This document shows, piece by piece, positions 8,986-19,078 of a stretch of DNA of 64,000 bases. The number at the start of each line of letters is the position of its first letter. Positions within the stretch are counted from its first letter, which is position 1. The DNA is taken from the NCBI GenBank assembly GCA_963742795.1, contig CAVUNL010000025.1, positions 442,470 to 506,469 on the forward strand. Reading direction: 5' to 3'. The notes below the pieces were generated by a model, which ran no database searches, was not told where the DNA came from, and was given only the letters and a program-made list of their open reading frames with translations. The position numbers and the translations under genes are program-made. The DNA is from Palsa-504 sp963742795 (GTDB taxonomy: Bacteria; Actinomycetota; Actinomycetes; Streptosporangiales; Streptosporangiaceae).

Positions 8986-9822
8986 ATGCTCAGAAAATGG
9001 CGTCGGGTCACCCTCGTGGCCGTCCTGACCGGAAGCGCGGCAATCGCTGCCCAGCTGGCCGGCGTTGTCCCGGCCCAGGCGGCCACGCCGGCGATCACCG
9101 TCGCGGCCACGTCGAGAAACTCCGCGGTAACGGGTGATGTCTTCGTGTACTTCCTAGGCGGCAAGTACGGCAGCGCACGAATTCACGGCACCATCACCGG
9201 TGCGGCCACCGGCGAGGTCGCCACCTTGTACGCCCAGCGATTCCCGTACACCACGCCGGCCAAGCCGGCCCGTTCGATCACGCTCACCGCGGCCGGCCCG
9301 ACGACTGCGTACTCATTCACCGTGGCGCCGACCCTCGCCACTCGCTACCAGGTCAAGGTGTTCGCCCGCAAGAGCGCGACCACCCCGCTCGCCACGTCGC
9401 CCCGGCAGAACCTTTACGTCGTGTCAAACGGGTACTACACGGGGGGCAAGACCTGCGGCGGCCCGGCGTGCCGCGAAACATTCCACACCTACATCGTCGT
9501 GCCCAGCTCGACCCTCCGCGTGGAGATGAGCAAGCCCCTCTATCCCTACTTCGGTATCAACCTCTCGGCGACCGGCACTCCCCCGGAGCCGAGATGGATC
9601 TACCTGAACGCCGGCCACCCTAGCGTCTCCGGCGCACGGCAAATCTCCGCCAGCGAGTTCGAAATCACGGTGACGTTCTCGTTCACGATCGGCAATGACG
9701 GATACTACTTCGACTGGGCCGCGTGCGCGAAGGACACATTGTCCGCAGATGGCCTCGGCCTGCCCGGTTCCCACGGTTGTGGCGCCCGCCGGATCTCGCG
9801 GACCGTCAGCTATATCGGCTAG
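8986..9822 (+). CDS. secreted protein of unknown function
   Basis: This 278-residue protein starts at ATG 8986 behind AAGGA, 5 nt away; an earlier in-frame ATG at 8929 has no ribosome site. The N-terminus has basic residues, a hydrophobic core and an AQA-AT cleavage site near residue 33, so it is a Sec substrate. The mature protein is rich in Thr, Ser, Ala and aromatic residues with beta-strand character. It has a Cys pair in GGKTCGGPACRE and another pair near the C-terminus (ACAKD, HGCGAR), suggesting extracellular disulfides. I do not recognise the family. It diverges from the SARP regulator across the direct-repeat operator, so control by that regulator is plausible. Confidence 0.75.
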   Translation: MLRKWRRVTLVAVLTGSAAIAAQLAGVVPAQAATPAITVAATSRNSAVTGDVFVYFLGGKYGSARIHGTITGAATGEVATLYAQRFPYTTPAKPARSITLTAAGPTTAYSFTVAPTLATRYQVKVFARKSATTPLATSPRQNLYVVSNGYYTGGKTCGGPACRETFHTYIVVPSSTLRVEMSKPLYPYFGINLSATGTPPEPRWIYLNAGHPSVSGARQISASEFEITVTFSFTIGNDGYYFDWAACAKDTLSADGLGLPGSHGCGARRISRTVSYIG

Positions 9823-9851
9823 GCGCTCGTCTGTTGTCCTGCCTGAGCGCT

Positions 9852-10460
9852 TTACAGCCAGCCCCGTTCGTCGGCGATGCGGACGGCTTCGGCGCGGTTG
9901 CGCGCCCCCACTTTGGCCATGGCGGCCGACAGGTAGTTGCGGACGGTCCCCTCGGACAGGACCAGCTTGCCGGCGATGTCGGCCACGGTCGTACCGGGGC
10001 GGGCGGCGGCCAGCACGTCGCGTTCCCGTGCGGTCAGCGGGGAGGTACCGCCCGCGAGCGTCGCCGCGGCCAGCGCCGGATCGACCACCCGCTCGCCCGC
10101 CATGACCCGCCGGATCGCGTCGGCGAGCTGCTCGGCGGGCGCGTCCTTGACGATGAACCCGTAGGCGCCGGATTCCATCGCCCGCCGCAGGTAGCCGGGA
10201 CGGCCGAACGTGGTGAGGATGAGTGAACGGCACCGGGGCACTTCCTGGGCCAGGACGGCGGCGGCGGCCAGGCCGTCGATTCCCGGCATGTCGATGTCGA
10301 GCAGCGCGATATCCGGATGGTGGTCCCGGGCCGCGGCGGCCACCTCGTCACCCCGGCCGACCAACGCCACGACCTCGAAGTCCTGCTGCAGGGCGAGCAG
10401 CGCGGCCAGCGCGCTGCGGAAGAGCTCCTGGTCGTCGGCGATCAGCAGGCGGATGGTCAC
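9852..10460 (-). CDS. NarL-type response regulator
   Basis: This 202-residue protein starts at GTG 10460 (TIRLLIADDQELFRS), overlapping the kinase stop codon by 4 nt (GTGA). The receiver domain holds the acidic pair ADD and the phosphoacceptor in LLDIDMPG. The C-terminal LuxR helix-turn-helix reads LTARERDVLAAAR to VLSEGTVRNYLS. It is the output partner of the sensor kinase encoded just upstream and the last gene of a five-gene operon with an ABC exporter. This is a common arrangement in which the pair controls transporter expression. Confidence 0.93.
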   Translation of the reverse strand: MTIRLLIADDQELFRSALAALLALQQDFEVVALVGRGDEVAAAARDHHPDIALLDIDMPGIDGLAAAAVLAQEVPRCRSLILTTFGRPGYLRRAMESGAYGFIVKDAPAEQLADAIRRVMAGERVVDPALAAATLAGGTSPLTARERDVLAAARPGTTVADIAGKLVLSEGTVRNYLSAAMAKVGARNRAEAVRIADERGWL

Positions 10461-11590
10461 GTGGCTGCCCCCGGTGACAGGCAGACCCGCAGCCGCCATC
10501 CCGCCGGGTGCCCAGGGCCAGCCTCGATGCTGCCGCCGGCCGCGGCGACCCGCTCGCGCAGCCCGGTCAGCCCGTTCCCCGGCGGCGCGCTGCTGCCTAT
10601 GCCGTCGTCGGTGATCTCGATCGAGGACGGGGACAGGCGGACGGCGCACGAGCGGGCGCGGGAATGCCGGACGATGTTGGTGAGCCCCTCGCGCACGACC
10701 CAGCCGAACAGCTCCCGGTGGGCGGGGTCGACGTCGTCGACGGCCCGGGGCAGGTCGGCGGTGATGCCCGCCGCCCGCAGCAGCTGCCGCCCGGTGGCGA
10801 GCTCCCCGGCGAGCGTCACCTCACGGTAGCTGGCCACGGCGGCGCGCACCTCGTCGAGCGCCTGCCGGGCCAGGGCCTCCACCTCGGTCATCTCCTGGAT
10901 CGCGCGGGCCTGATCGGCCTGCCCGATCCGGGCGGCCAGACCCGCCTTCACCGTGATCGTCGTCAGCGAGTGACCCAGCAGGTCGTGCAGGTCGCGGGCG
11001 ATCCTGAAGCGTTCCTGCTCCGCCGCCAGGGACGCGAGCTCGGCGCGCGCCTCGGCCAGCGCGTGGCTGCTGGCCAGCGACTGGTGGACGGCGAACGTCA
11101 TCAGCGCCACGACCGGGATCGCGATCGGGGTGACGTCGTCCCATGCGGCGCCCAGGCTCACGTGCCAGGACGGAACCGCGACCGGGACTACCAGCGCCGC
11201 CACCGCCAGCGCGAGCACGACCGGCACCGCACGGGTCCCGAGCCGGGCCACGATGAGGATCGAGAGGAACACGGCCATGACGAACGCCTGGGCGTGCGCG
11301 AACGGCAGTTCCGCTACGAGCAGCGCGGTGAGGACGGCGTAAACGATCCAGAACCGGTACCCGGGCACCTGGGAGATCCCCAGCACGACGGGCAGCGGGA
11401 CGAAGAGCCAGCCCACGGCGAACGCGGCGACGATCACATAGCCGGCGACGGCGCTCGCGCCCCGCGAGTCGTTCCCCACTGCGGTGACGACGAAGGTCAG
11501 GTAGGCGAGGAGGATCGCGCGGGAGGCGAGCAGGCGCCAGCCGCGGGCCTGCGCCCGCGGGCCCGTTGCCTGCCCGACTGCCGTGTTCAC
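10457..11590 (-). CDS. sensor histidine kinase, DesK/NarX-like
   Basis: This 377-residue membrane kinase starts at GTG 11590. About five to six transmembrane segments fill residues 20-165. The HisKA_3 phosphoacceptor is in FRIARDLHDLLGHSL, and an HATPase domain runs from about 260, with the N-box VREGLTNIVRHS and a G-box DDGIGSSAPPGNGL. It lies 24 bp after the 100-residue gene and overlaps the response regulator start by 4 nt, so it forms a co-translated pair. The signal is unknown; membrane-embedded sensors of this type often monitor the envelope or the linked transporter. Confidence 0.92.
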   Translation of the reverse strand: MNTAVGQATGPRAQARGWRLLASRAILLAYLTFVVTAVGNDSRGASAVAGYVIVAAFAVGWLFVPLPVVLGISQVPGYRFWIVYAVLTALLVAELPFAHAQAFVMAVFLSILIVARLGTRAVPVVLALAVAALVVPVAVPSWHVSLGAAWDDVTPIAIPVVALMTFAVHQSLASSHALAEARAELASLAAEQERFRIARDLHDLLGHSLTTITVKAGLAARIGQADQARAIQEMTEVEALARQALDEVRAAVASYREVTLAGELATGRQLLRAAGITADLPRAVDDVDPAHRELFGWVVREGLTNIVRHSRARSCAVRLSPSSIEITDDGIGSSAPPGNGLTGLRERVAAAGGSIEAGPGHPAGWRLRVCLSPGAAT

Positions 11591-11614
11591 CTCGTCAACT
11601 CCAGGGGTTGGCTG

Positions 11615-11917
11615 CTAGCGGGCGCCGAGCGCCTCGGTGACCTCGGCGCGGGCGCGGTCGCGGAGCCGGACGGCCGCCCGCACGTCGGTGACCGGTCCTT
11701 CCTCGGTGAAGGTGAAGGCCACGTGTTCATTCTGGAGACGGCGGACCAGCCAGACCAAGGGAAGGCCGATAAATTTCGGCCGGTACACCAGCGCGCCGTC
11801 CAGGTGGCGTCCGGTGAAGCCCGCCGAGCGCAGCCGGCGGTCGACCCGGTCCAGGATCCGGTCTTCCGCCTCCGGCATGGCGGCGTCGACGGTGACGTCG
11901 ATGTTCACGGTCTTCAT
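11615..11917 (-). CDS. 100-residue protein in ABC/two-component operon
   Basis: The ATG at 11917 overlaps the permease stop by 4 nt (ATGA), so translation is coupled. The protein starts MKTVNIDVTVDAAMPEAEDR and contains an amphipathic helix, LDRVDRRLRSAGF. One moderately hydrophobic patch (FIGLPLVWLVRRL) is followed by a short strand region and a basic helix at the C-terminus. There is no signal peptide. I do not recognise a named family. Its place between permease and sensor kinase suggests a part in signalling or transporter assembly, which is inference. Confidence 0.75.
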   Translation of the reverse strand: MKTVNIDVTVDAAMPEAEDRILDRVDRRLRSAGFTGRHLDGALVYRPKFIGLPLVWLVRRLQNEHVAFTFTEEGPVTDVRAAVRLRDRARAEVTEALGAR

Positions 11918-12644
11918 GAGGTCCGGCTCCCGGCGCGCTGGTAGACGAATACGGCGATCACGGTGAGAACGGCGGTCCAGGCGGCGATCACGATCCATCC
12001 CTCGGCCGGCCAGCTGCCGTGACCGAGCGCGGTCTTCCCCGCCTGTACCAGCCAGTACGAGGGGAGCGCCTCGATGACGTCGAATACCGGGCCTGATGTC
12101 GCGATCTGGAACCCGTACACGCCGCCAAGCAGGGCGAACAGGGTGACGATGCCGCCCACCGCGAGCGCGCTTGAATCGGGGCCGATCAGGTGCCCGAGCA
12201 GGATGCCGAGCACGGCGAACGGGACGAGGCCGACGAGCAGCAGGCCGATCACGGTCAGCCACTCGGTGGCCGACAGCCGCACCCCGAGCGCGGTCCCGGC
12301 CAGGCACATCAGCGCGATGGTCAGCAGCGCCCTGAGGTAGGCGTTGAGCACCTTCGCGCCGAAGTACGCGCCGGTGCGCAGCGGCGTGATCCGCATCTGG
12401 CGGGTCCATCCGGACGAGCGTTCGGTGGCGATGATCGCCGCGCTTCCCAGGACGCCTGCCATCGTGCCCAGCGTGGCCATGGCGACCATGAAGTACAGCG
12501 GGAAGCTGGTGCCGTTGAAGCGGGCATGCCGGTTCGCCGTCCCGATGATGAAATACAGCACGAGCGGGAACGCGAGCGCCAGGAAGAAAAATCTCCAGTT
12601 ACGGAAGTTGCGCAGGACCTCGTAGCGCACATACACGGTGCTGG

Positions 12645-12648
<4 letters not shown>
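11914..12648 (-). CDS. ABC-2 type transporter permease
   Basis: This 244-residue protein has six hydrophobic segments: about 19-37, 53-75, 104-126, 135-157, 165-187 and 215-235. It shows the ABC-2 pattern of DrrB/NatB-like permeases (SSGWTRQMRITPLRTGAYF between helices two and three). It pairs with the ATPase encoded immediately upstream; their reading frames overlap by 4 nt. The likely job is export of a drug, lipid or peptide across the cytoplasmic membrane under control of the two-component system in the same operon. Confidence 0.9.
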
Positions 12649-13607
<959 letters not shown>

Positions 13608-13735
13608 GGCACGAGGGTCCCGCGCCGCGGATTCGCCGTGTAGTGCCGCCGCCTAAGTAATTCCCCGTGACAAATGTCAGACGCCCTGATGAGGAGCGGG
13701 CCGCCCCGCCGGCACGGCCCCGCTGGATCTGGACC

Positions 13736-13777
13736 TGCCGATCGCGGCACCGGCGGTGCCGATCGCGGCACCGGCGG
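13736..13777. repeat. 21-bp tandem repeat, intergenic
   Basis: TGCCGATCGCGGCACCGGC plus GG occurs twice head to tail (13736-13756, 13757-13777), between the ABC operon promoter region and the LAL fragment. No function is evident. Confidence 0.8.
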
Positions 13778-13829
13778 GCCATCCTGCGAGCCGAAGGGTC
13801 GACGTGACTCGCCTGGGTCGGCGTGCGGT

Positions 13830-14555
13830 TCAACTGAGCTCGCTGCTGACTTTGTCGCGTAGTTGCCGGCGGGAGACGATGCCCAGTTTGCGGAAGACTT
13901 TCTTCAGGTGGCACTCGACGGTGTGGGCCGTGATGAACAGCCGGTCGGCGATTTCCTGGTTCGCGTAGCCGACGGCAGCCATGGACGCGATCTGGGATTC
14001 GCGTGCGGTAAGCGGCGAGTTCCGGGTCTGCAGCGCATCTGGGCTTGCGCCGGCGGATCGGAGCTCGCTGCGGGCCCGGTGGGCGAACGGGATGGCGCCC
14101 ATTGAGGTGAAAAGGCCGAGTGCGGTTTGCAGGTGGTCCCGCGCATCTCCTGGGCGCTGGTGCCGGCGCAGCCATTCACCGAACAGCGGGTGCGCACGCG
14201 CCAGGTCGGCCGTCGCCGTGGTGCGGCCGAGAATGTCGATGGCCTCCTGGTAGAGCTCTCCGGCTTGATCGGGCGGGGCCATCAGCGCCGTGGACCGGGC
14301 GAGCAGCCCGAGGGCCCAGCCGGTTCCGCTGGCGGTGGCGCAGCGCTCGAGGTCAGCGAGGGCGGCGGCGGCTTGGCTGGCGTGGCCTGAGCGCAAGCCG
14401 GCCTCGACGATGACGGGCAGGGCCTCGGCGCTCATGCCGATGGTGTCGTCGCGGCGCATCGCGGTGGCTGTTTCGTAGGCGTCGGCGTATTCACCGTAGC
14501 CGAGGTGGAGGATGGTCTGGGCGGCGAGCGTGGCCCGGATCATCTCTAGAGACAT
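13830..14555 (-). pseudogene. LAL-type LuxR regulator, C-terminal part only
   Basis: The frame encodes 241 residues: helical tetratricopeptide-like repeats (about 1-165), then a LuxR helix-turn-helix (LTARESQIASMAA, YANQEIADRLFITAHTVECH, KKVFRKLGI). Full LAL regulators run to about 900-1000 residues with an N-terminal AAA ATPase; that part is missing here, so this is probably a truncated relic. The ATG at 14555 could still allow expression of a stand-alone DNA-binding piece. The upstream 200 bp (14556-14758) contain no further LAL sequence. Confidence 0.7.
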
Positions 14556-14791
14556 CGGCCGACGCTGGGAATCTCGTTCGCATCGAGGTGGTCTCGTCGT
14601 CGATGGCAGCCCGCGGCCCAGGCCCTGTGGCTGTCCCGGCCCGCGCCGCTGCAGTCCGAGGCCGTGCCATATCCAAAATCGGCAGCTCCCCCATCGAAGT
14701 CCACAGGCAGTCCGTTTGCGTGACGGGCCTCCTTGAGGAGTAGGTGCCGTGACTTCACGGTGGGTGTCGCCGGTCCGCTGCGGTCTTGTGA

Positions 14792-15841
14792 TCAGCCAGT
14801 GCGGGACAGGGATGCAGGTGCTGGCGGGGTGGCGCCGTCGGCGGTGTCGAACAGGATCTGCTGGAGCGGGCGGGGCAGGTCACGGTTCCAGACCAGGGCC
14901 GCCGTGGCGGTCAGCGGCTGGCAGGCGATGCTGACCCGGACCATGTCACCGGTGCCCGCGGGCTGGGGCAGCCGGATCACGCCGGGCGGGACGTCGGCGA
15001 TGGCAACAGGGCCGGTCAGGACCGCGGCAGGCCGTCCGGCGGTGGCGGCGAAGGCGAGCGCCACCGGCAGCGAGTGCCGCAACGGGGGATCGGTGAACTC
15101 GAACCGCGGGTCCGCGGCCCGCAGGATCGTCAGCCACCGATCGTAGGTCGCGGTACTGGCGCGGCGCGGCCCGTGGATGACGTCCATGCCGACCAGCTCG
15201 TCTAGGCCGATAACCCCGCGGCGGGCGGCCGGGTGCGAGCGGGGGATCCACACCTCGGGCTCGAATTGTCCCAGGCTCATGGCATCCAGCGGCGCGGGCA
15301 GCGTGTCGGGGCTGGCCGTCAGCCAGCCCAGGCCGGCGTCGGCCCGGTGCTCGCGGACCGACGAGAACTCCGCGTCGAGCGGAGTGTCCATCCAGGTGAT
15401 GGCGATCTGCGCGGAATCGGCGGCCGAGCGCAGCCGGAAGGCGGTCTGGACGGCCAGGGAGTCTGGCAGATCCGCCGGCAGGGCGACCCGGAGCCGCGGT
15501 CGGTCCAGGCCCGCGGTCTGCCGGGTCTGGCTGACCCCGTGATCGACGCGGGACAGCACGTCCCGGGCGGCGTCCAGCAGCACGGCGCCCGCCGGGGTGA
15601 GCTGCACCCCGTCGCGGCGGCGGTGCAGCAGCGGCGTACCGAGGAGCTGTTCCAGCTGCCGGATCTGCTGGCTGAGGGTCGGCTGGGCGATGAACAACCG
15701 TTCCGCGGCGCGGGTGAAGGTGCCCGCGTCGGCGACCGCGACGAGATACCGCAGGTGCCGCAGTTCAAGACCCTGCGGCGCCTGGGTGTTCAGCTGGGCC
15801 AGCCGGACCGGTTCCGCCTGTGCTTGCTTCATGTCCCTCAC
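14792..15841 (-). CDS. LysR-family transcriptional regulator
   Basis: This 349-residue protein has an N-terminal winged helix at about residues 27-90 (LRHLRYLVAVADAGTFTRAA, then PTLSQQIRQLEQLLG), preceded by a non-conserved ~25-residue extension. The substrate-binding domain follows from about 115. LysR proteins usually control a divergent neighbour, but the adjacent gene at 15931 runs in the same direction, so no target is obvious. The start could be ATG 15841 or ATG 15832. Confidence 0.9.
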   Translation of the reverse strand: MRDMKQAQAEPVRLAQLNTQAPQGLELRHLRYLVAVADAGTFTRAAERLFIAQPTLSQQIRQLEQLLGTPLLHRRRDGVQLTPAGAVLLDAARDVLSRVDHGVSQTRQTAGLDRPRLRVALPADLPDSLAVQTAFRLRSAADSAQIAITWMDTPLDAEFSSVREHRADAGLGWLTASPDTLPAPLDAMSLGQFEPEVWIPRSHPAARRGVIGLDELVGMDVIHGPRRASTATYDRWLTILRAADPRFEFTDPPLRHSLPVALAFAATAGRPAAVLTGPVAIADVPPGVIRLPQPAGTGDMVRVSIACQPLTATAALVWNRDLPRPLQQILFDTADGATPPAPASLSRTG

Positions 15842-15930
15842 CTATGCCCGGCCGTGATGTGCTTGTTCTTCCTTGCCTGCATCGTGCCGGGTGCGGGACG
15901 GCGGAACATCACCCAGCTGGGTATGGCCTC

Positions 15931-17184
15931 TCAGCGTTGCTGGCGGGCCTGCGAGTGGCGGGTAACGAGCAGGGCCAGCTCGGTCCGGTTGGCCACGCCG
16001 AGCTTCGCGTAAGCGCGCGAAAGGTACACCTTGACCGTGTTGCGAGATATGAACAGTTGCTTGGCGATGTCGGGATTGCTCAGACCCTGGCTGGCCAGCT
16101 CGACCACCCGCCGCTCGACCGGGGTAAGGCTGGCCCACCCGTGCGTGGCGCTGGCATGCTCCCCTCGGCCCCGCTGGGCGTAGGCCACGGCCTCCTGGAG
16201 AGACAGCCGGGCACCGTCCTGCCGAGCCCGTTCAAGACTCTCCTCGCCCAGTGCCGCGCCGGCCGAGGCCAGGTTCCGCCCGGTGCGCTCCCTCAGCATC
16301 GGGAAGGCCATGAGGCCGAGCGTGGCCCGCTCCTTCTGGGCTGCAGCAATGAGCCGGACGGCGCGCTCATGCTGTCCCGTGAACAAGGCGATCTCAGCGA
16401 CCACATCGAGGGCGTCGATAACCCCCGGACGCCACCCGTTGTCCATGAACACCTTGAGTGCATCGTGGGTGACGGACTCAGCCCGCTCGTCGTCACCCTC
16501 AAGCAGTAGGGCGCGGGCCAGCCCGAGGTGGCCCACGGCCCGGGCGCGTCGGTTCCGCAAGGGTTCGGCGGCGGCTAGGAGCCTCTCGACGTGGATCTTG
16601 GTCTGTGCCCGGTCGTCCCGGGCCAGCGCCACGGCGACCAGGATCTCCTGGGCGTGCCAGGCGAGGTAGCAGACCTCAGATTCCTGTTCGTACGGGCTCG
16701 TGGCGCACTGTTCGGCACGATCGAGATCACCGGCCGCCAGGGCTGCGGCGCCCAGGGCGTGCATAAGCACCCCGGTCCCGAGACGCAGCCTTTCCTGCCT
16801 GGATTGCTCGAAATCAGGCTCCGCCCGCTCGCGGGCGGCGTCCGGCGCGCCCATGCTGGCGTCGAGCAGGCACAGGATCTCGACCGCACAGTACCGGCTC
16901 AGCTGGTCTTGCCCAGGCATCATGGCCAGCGCTCGCTCACCATGAGCGCGGGCGCCGGCCAGGTCCCCGGCCGAGAAAGCGGTATGTGCCAAGCACCACA
17001 AACACCAGCGGATGATGTCCTCGAAACCGATAGCTTCCGCCACCCTGAGCGCTTCGGTGAGCGGGCTTCGCATCGCGCCGGGATCGTCCTGAAAGAAGTA
17101 GCTGATCGCCAACGGGGTCAGCGAGTCACACAGCGCGGCGTCGTCTCCTGCGGTCCGCGCCAGCTCAGCCGCCCGCATCAGCAT
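15931..17184 (-). CDS. LAL regulator, C-terminal half (TPR plus LuxR HTH)
   Basis: These 417 residues are tetratricopeptide-like helices followed by a LuxR helix-turn-helix at the C-terminus (LTPVERRVVELASQGLSNPD, SRNTVKVYLSRAYAKLGV). It continues the regulator encoded by 17178-18746 in another frame. The ATG at 17184 overlaps that gene's TGA in the sequence ATGCTGA. The protein sequence joins smoothly across the overlap, so a single-base frameshift in one ~930-residue gene is most likely. Coupled translation of two polypeptides is the alternative. Without the ATPase half, this part could at most bind DNA constitutively. Confidence 0.8.
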   Translation of the reverse strand: MLMRAAELARTAGDDAALCDSLTPLAISYFFQDDPGAMRSPLTEALRVAEAIGFEDIIRWCLWCLAHTAFSAGDLAGARAHGERALAMMPGQDQLSRYCAVEILCLLDASMGAPDAARERAEPDFEQSRQERLRLGTGVLMHALGAAALAAGDLDRAEQCATSPYEQESEVCYLAWHAQEILVAVALARDDRAQTKIHVERLLAAAEPLRNRRARAVGHLGLARALLLEGDDERAESVTHDALKVFMDNGWRPGVIDALDVVAEIALFTGQHERAVRLIAAAQKERATLGLMAFPMLRERTGRNLASAGAALGEESLERARQDGARLSLQEAVAYAQRGRGEHASATHGWASLTPVERRVVELASQGLSNPDIAKQLFISRNTVKVYLSRAYAKLGVANRTELALLVTRHSQARQQR

Positions 17185-18746
17185 CGGATCGCCGGCCCCG
17201 GATCACCCAGTATGACCAGGGCCCCAAGCTGGCCGAGCGCGAGTGCCTGCGACCGGCTATCGCCAATCACCGCGCCCATGTCCAGAGCGGAGGTGGCGGC
17301 CGACTGCGTGCGGGCGAAATCGCCAAGCCAGAACGACAAAAGCGACAGCTTGGCCAGGGCGAGAGCCCGTCCAGGAGAAGGATCCGGCGGGGCGGCGAGC
17401 AGGCTCTGCTCGGTCGCCGTCACCCCCTCCGCCAGCCGGCCCCGCACCCGCCAGTACAGGCCCAGCGCTCCGACGATGGCCAGGGCATCATCGGGCGCCC
17501 GGGCGCAGCCATCATCGATGGCCGCCCGCAGGTTGGGTGACTCATCGTCGAGATGGGCGCGGCCGGCCGGCGCCAAGGCCCAGAGCTCCGCGTCGGCGCG
17601 CTGGGCCAATTCCCGGAAATAGGCACGGTGCCGGTCCGCCAGCAGGTCGTCCTCGCCCGCCGCGGCCAGCCGCTCGGCGGCGTACTGGCGAACGAAATCA
17701 AGCATCCGGAAGCGCGTGGCACCTGCCTGGCGGTCCACCACCAGCAGCGACTTATCCACCAGGCCCTGGATCTCGTCGAGGACCTGGTCGGCAACGATGG
17801 GACCCCCGGCGCACACCGCGGTGACGGCGGCCAGGTCGAAGCCCCCCGAGAAAACCGACAACCGGGCAAACAGCTGACGCTCCGGTTCGGTGAGAAGTTC
17901 ATGGCTCCAGTCCAAAGACGCCCGGATGGTCTGGTGGCGTGGATCTGACTGGTGGCCGCCGCGCAGCAGTCGCAGATGATCATCTAGGCTGCCGGCAATT
18001 TCCTCAGGGGAAAGAACACGAACCCGCGCCGCGGCCAGTTCGATTGCCAAGGGGATGCCGTCCACCCGGCGGACGATCGTCTCAACCGCTCCAGCAACAT
18101 CCTCGCTCAGCTCGAACTGTGATTGCACGTGACTGGCTCGATCAGCAAAAAGCCGGGCCGCATCAGACGCCGCTGTCGCGCCGGCGTCGCTGCGCTTCTG
18201 CACCGACAACGGGGGCACCGGCCATACCAGTTCCCCCGCGAGGTCAAGCGGAGCACGGCTCGTGGCCAGAACCGCCACGGATGGACACCTGCGCAACAGC
18301 ACCTCGGCCACGCGTCGGGCCGCATTCAGCACATGCTCGCAGGAGTCCAGCACCAGCAGGGCCGGTGCCTCGCCCAGGTATTCGACCGCCGCTTGCAGCG
18401 GACTGCGGCTGGACCCGCCGCCCACCGATTCGAGCACGGCGGCGTCGACCAGGCCGGGGTCGGCAAGCGAAGCAAGCTCGACCAGGTAGACCTTCGCCCA
18501 ACCCAGGTCACCGGCGCTGAAGCCCAGCTCCAGGGCCAAGCGGGTCTTACCGATACCGCCGATGCCAACTAGGGTGACAAGTCGCTTTCCTTCCCGGAAT
18601 AGCGACCGGAGCTCGTCCAACTCTCGTTCTCGGCCAACGAAGGTAGTCAAAGACATCGGAAGGTCGCCGGTGACCTCCACGTCCTGCGGGTTGTCGACAC
18701 GGGAGCCCGATCCGGGAGGCTGTGCCTTCCCCATGCCGACAATCAT
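17178..18746 (-). CDS. LAL regulator, N-terminal half (AAA/NB-ARC ATPase)
   Basis: These 522 residues contain a FVGRERELDELRSLF lead-in and Walker A VGIGGIGKTRLALEL. Walker B-like LLVLDSCEHVL, sensor ATSRAPLDLAGELVW and GIPLAIELAAARVRV follow, then helical repeats begin. The frame ends abruptly (ILGDPGPAIRC) where the 15931-17184 frame takes over. Together they form a complete signal-transducing ATPase with LuxR output. Alternative start: ATG 18734. Confidence 0.85.
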   Translation of the reverse strand: MIVGMGKAQPPGSGSRVDNPQDVEVTGDLPMSLTTFVGRERELDELRSLFREGKRLVTLVGIGGIGKTRLALELGFSAGDLGWAKVYLVELASLADPGLVDAAVLESVGGGSSRSPLQAAVEYLGEAPALLVLDSCEHVLNAARRVAEVLLRRCPSVAVLATSRAPLDLAGELVWPVPPLSVQKRSDAGATAASDAARLFADRASHVQSQFELSEDVAGAVETIVRRVDGIPLAIELAAARVRVLSPEEIAGSLDDHLRLLRGGHQSDPRHQTIRASLDWSHELLTEPERQLFARLSVFSGGFDLAAVTAVCAGGPIVADQVLDEIQGLVDKSLLVVDRQAGATRFRMLDFVRQYAAERLAAAGEDDLLADRHRAYFRELAQRADAELWALAPAGRAHLDDESPNLRAAIDDGCARAPDDALAIVGALGLYWRVRGRLAEGVTATEQSLLAAPPDPSPGRALALAKLSLLSFWLGDFARTQSAATSALDMGAVIGDSRSQALALGQLGALVILGDPGPAIRC

Positions 18747-19078
18747 GGCACGCGAGGCCGGTGGCAGGACTGTTCCGTGTCCGGCGCGGTGAGTTTGCCA
18801 GGCAAACTTCGGATCCCGCCTCAGATCCGCCCCCTTGCGCGCCCGGCATCGACCCAGGGAAGCCTCCCGGGCGTCCGCCGGTGTCGCTTCCAGGCACCGA
18901 CGCCGGAGCAGGACGGTCGTAGCCAGAGTTCATATCGGTCAACTGTTACGAAACAAGACAAATCGTTATCTAGCAGCGGCCGGGTGCACCTTCCAGGCTC
19001 CCTTACGATGAGCCGTCCGCGTGGCTGTGTCGGTCCTGCTCCACCACCGGTTGTAGCGTTTTCGTTCCTGGAGGAAAT
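18747..19078. promoter_or_regulatory. divergent intergenic region, AT-richer patch
   Basis: No gene is seen. A patch at about 18935-18975 is notably AT-richer than its surroundings and probably holds the promoter of the lipoprotein gene. I cannot assign exact -35/-10 boxes. The lipoprotein ribosome site GGAGGAAAT lies at the right end. Confidence 0.4.

Noticed and set aside
10508..11944. 478-codon plus-strand open frame
   Set aside because: Antisense to the histidine kinase and 100-residue gene, no protein-like features.
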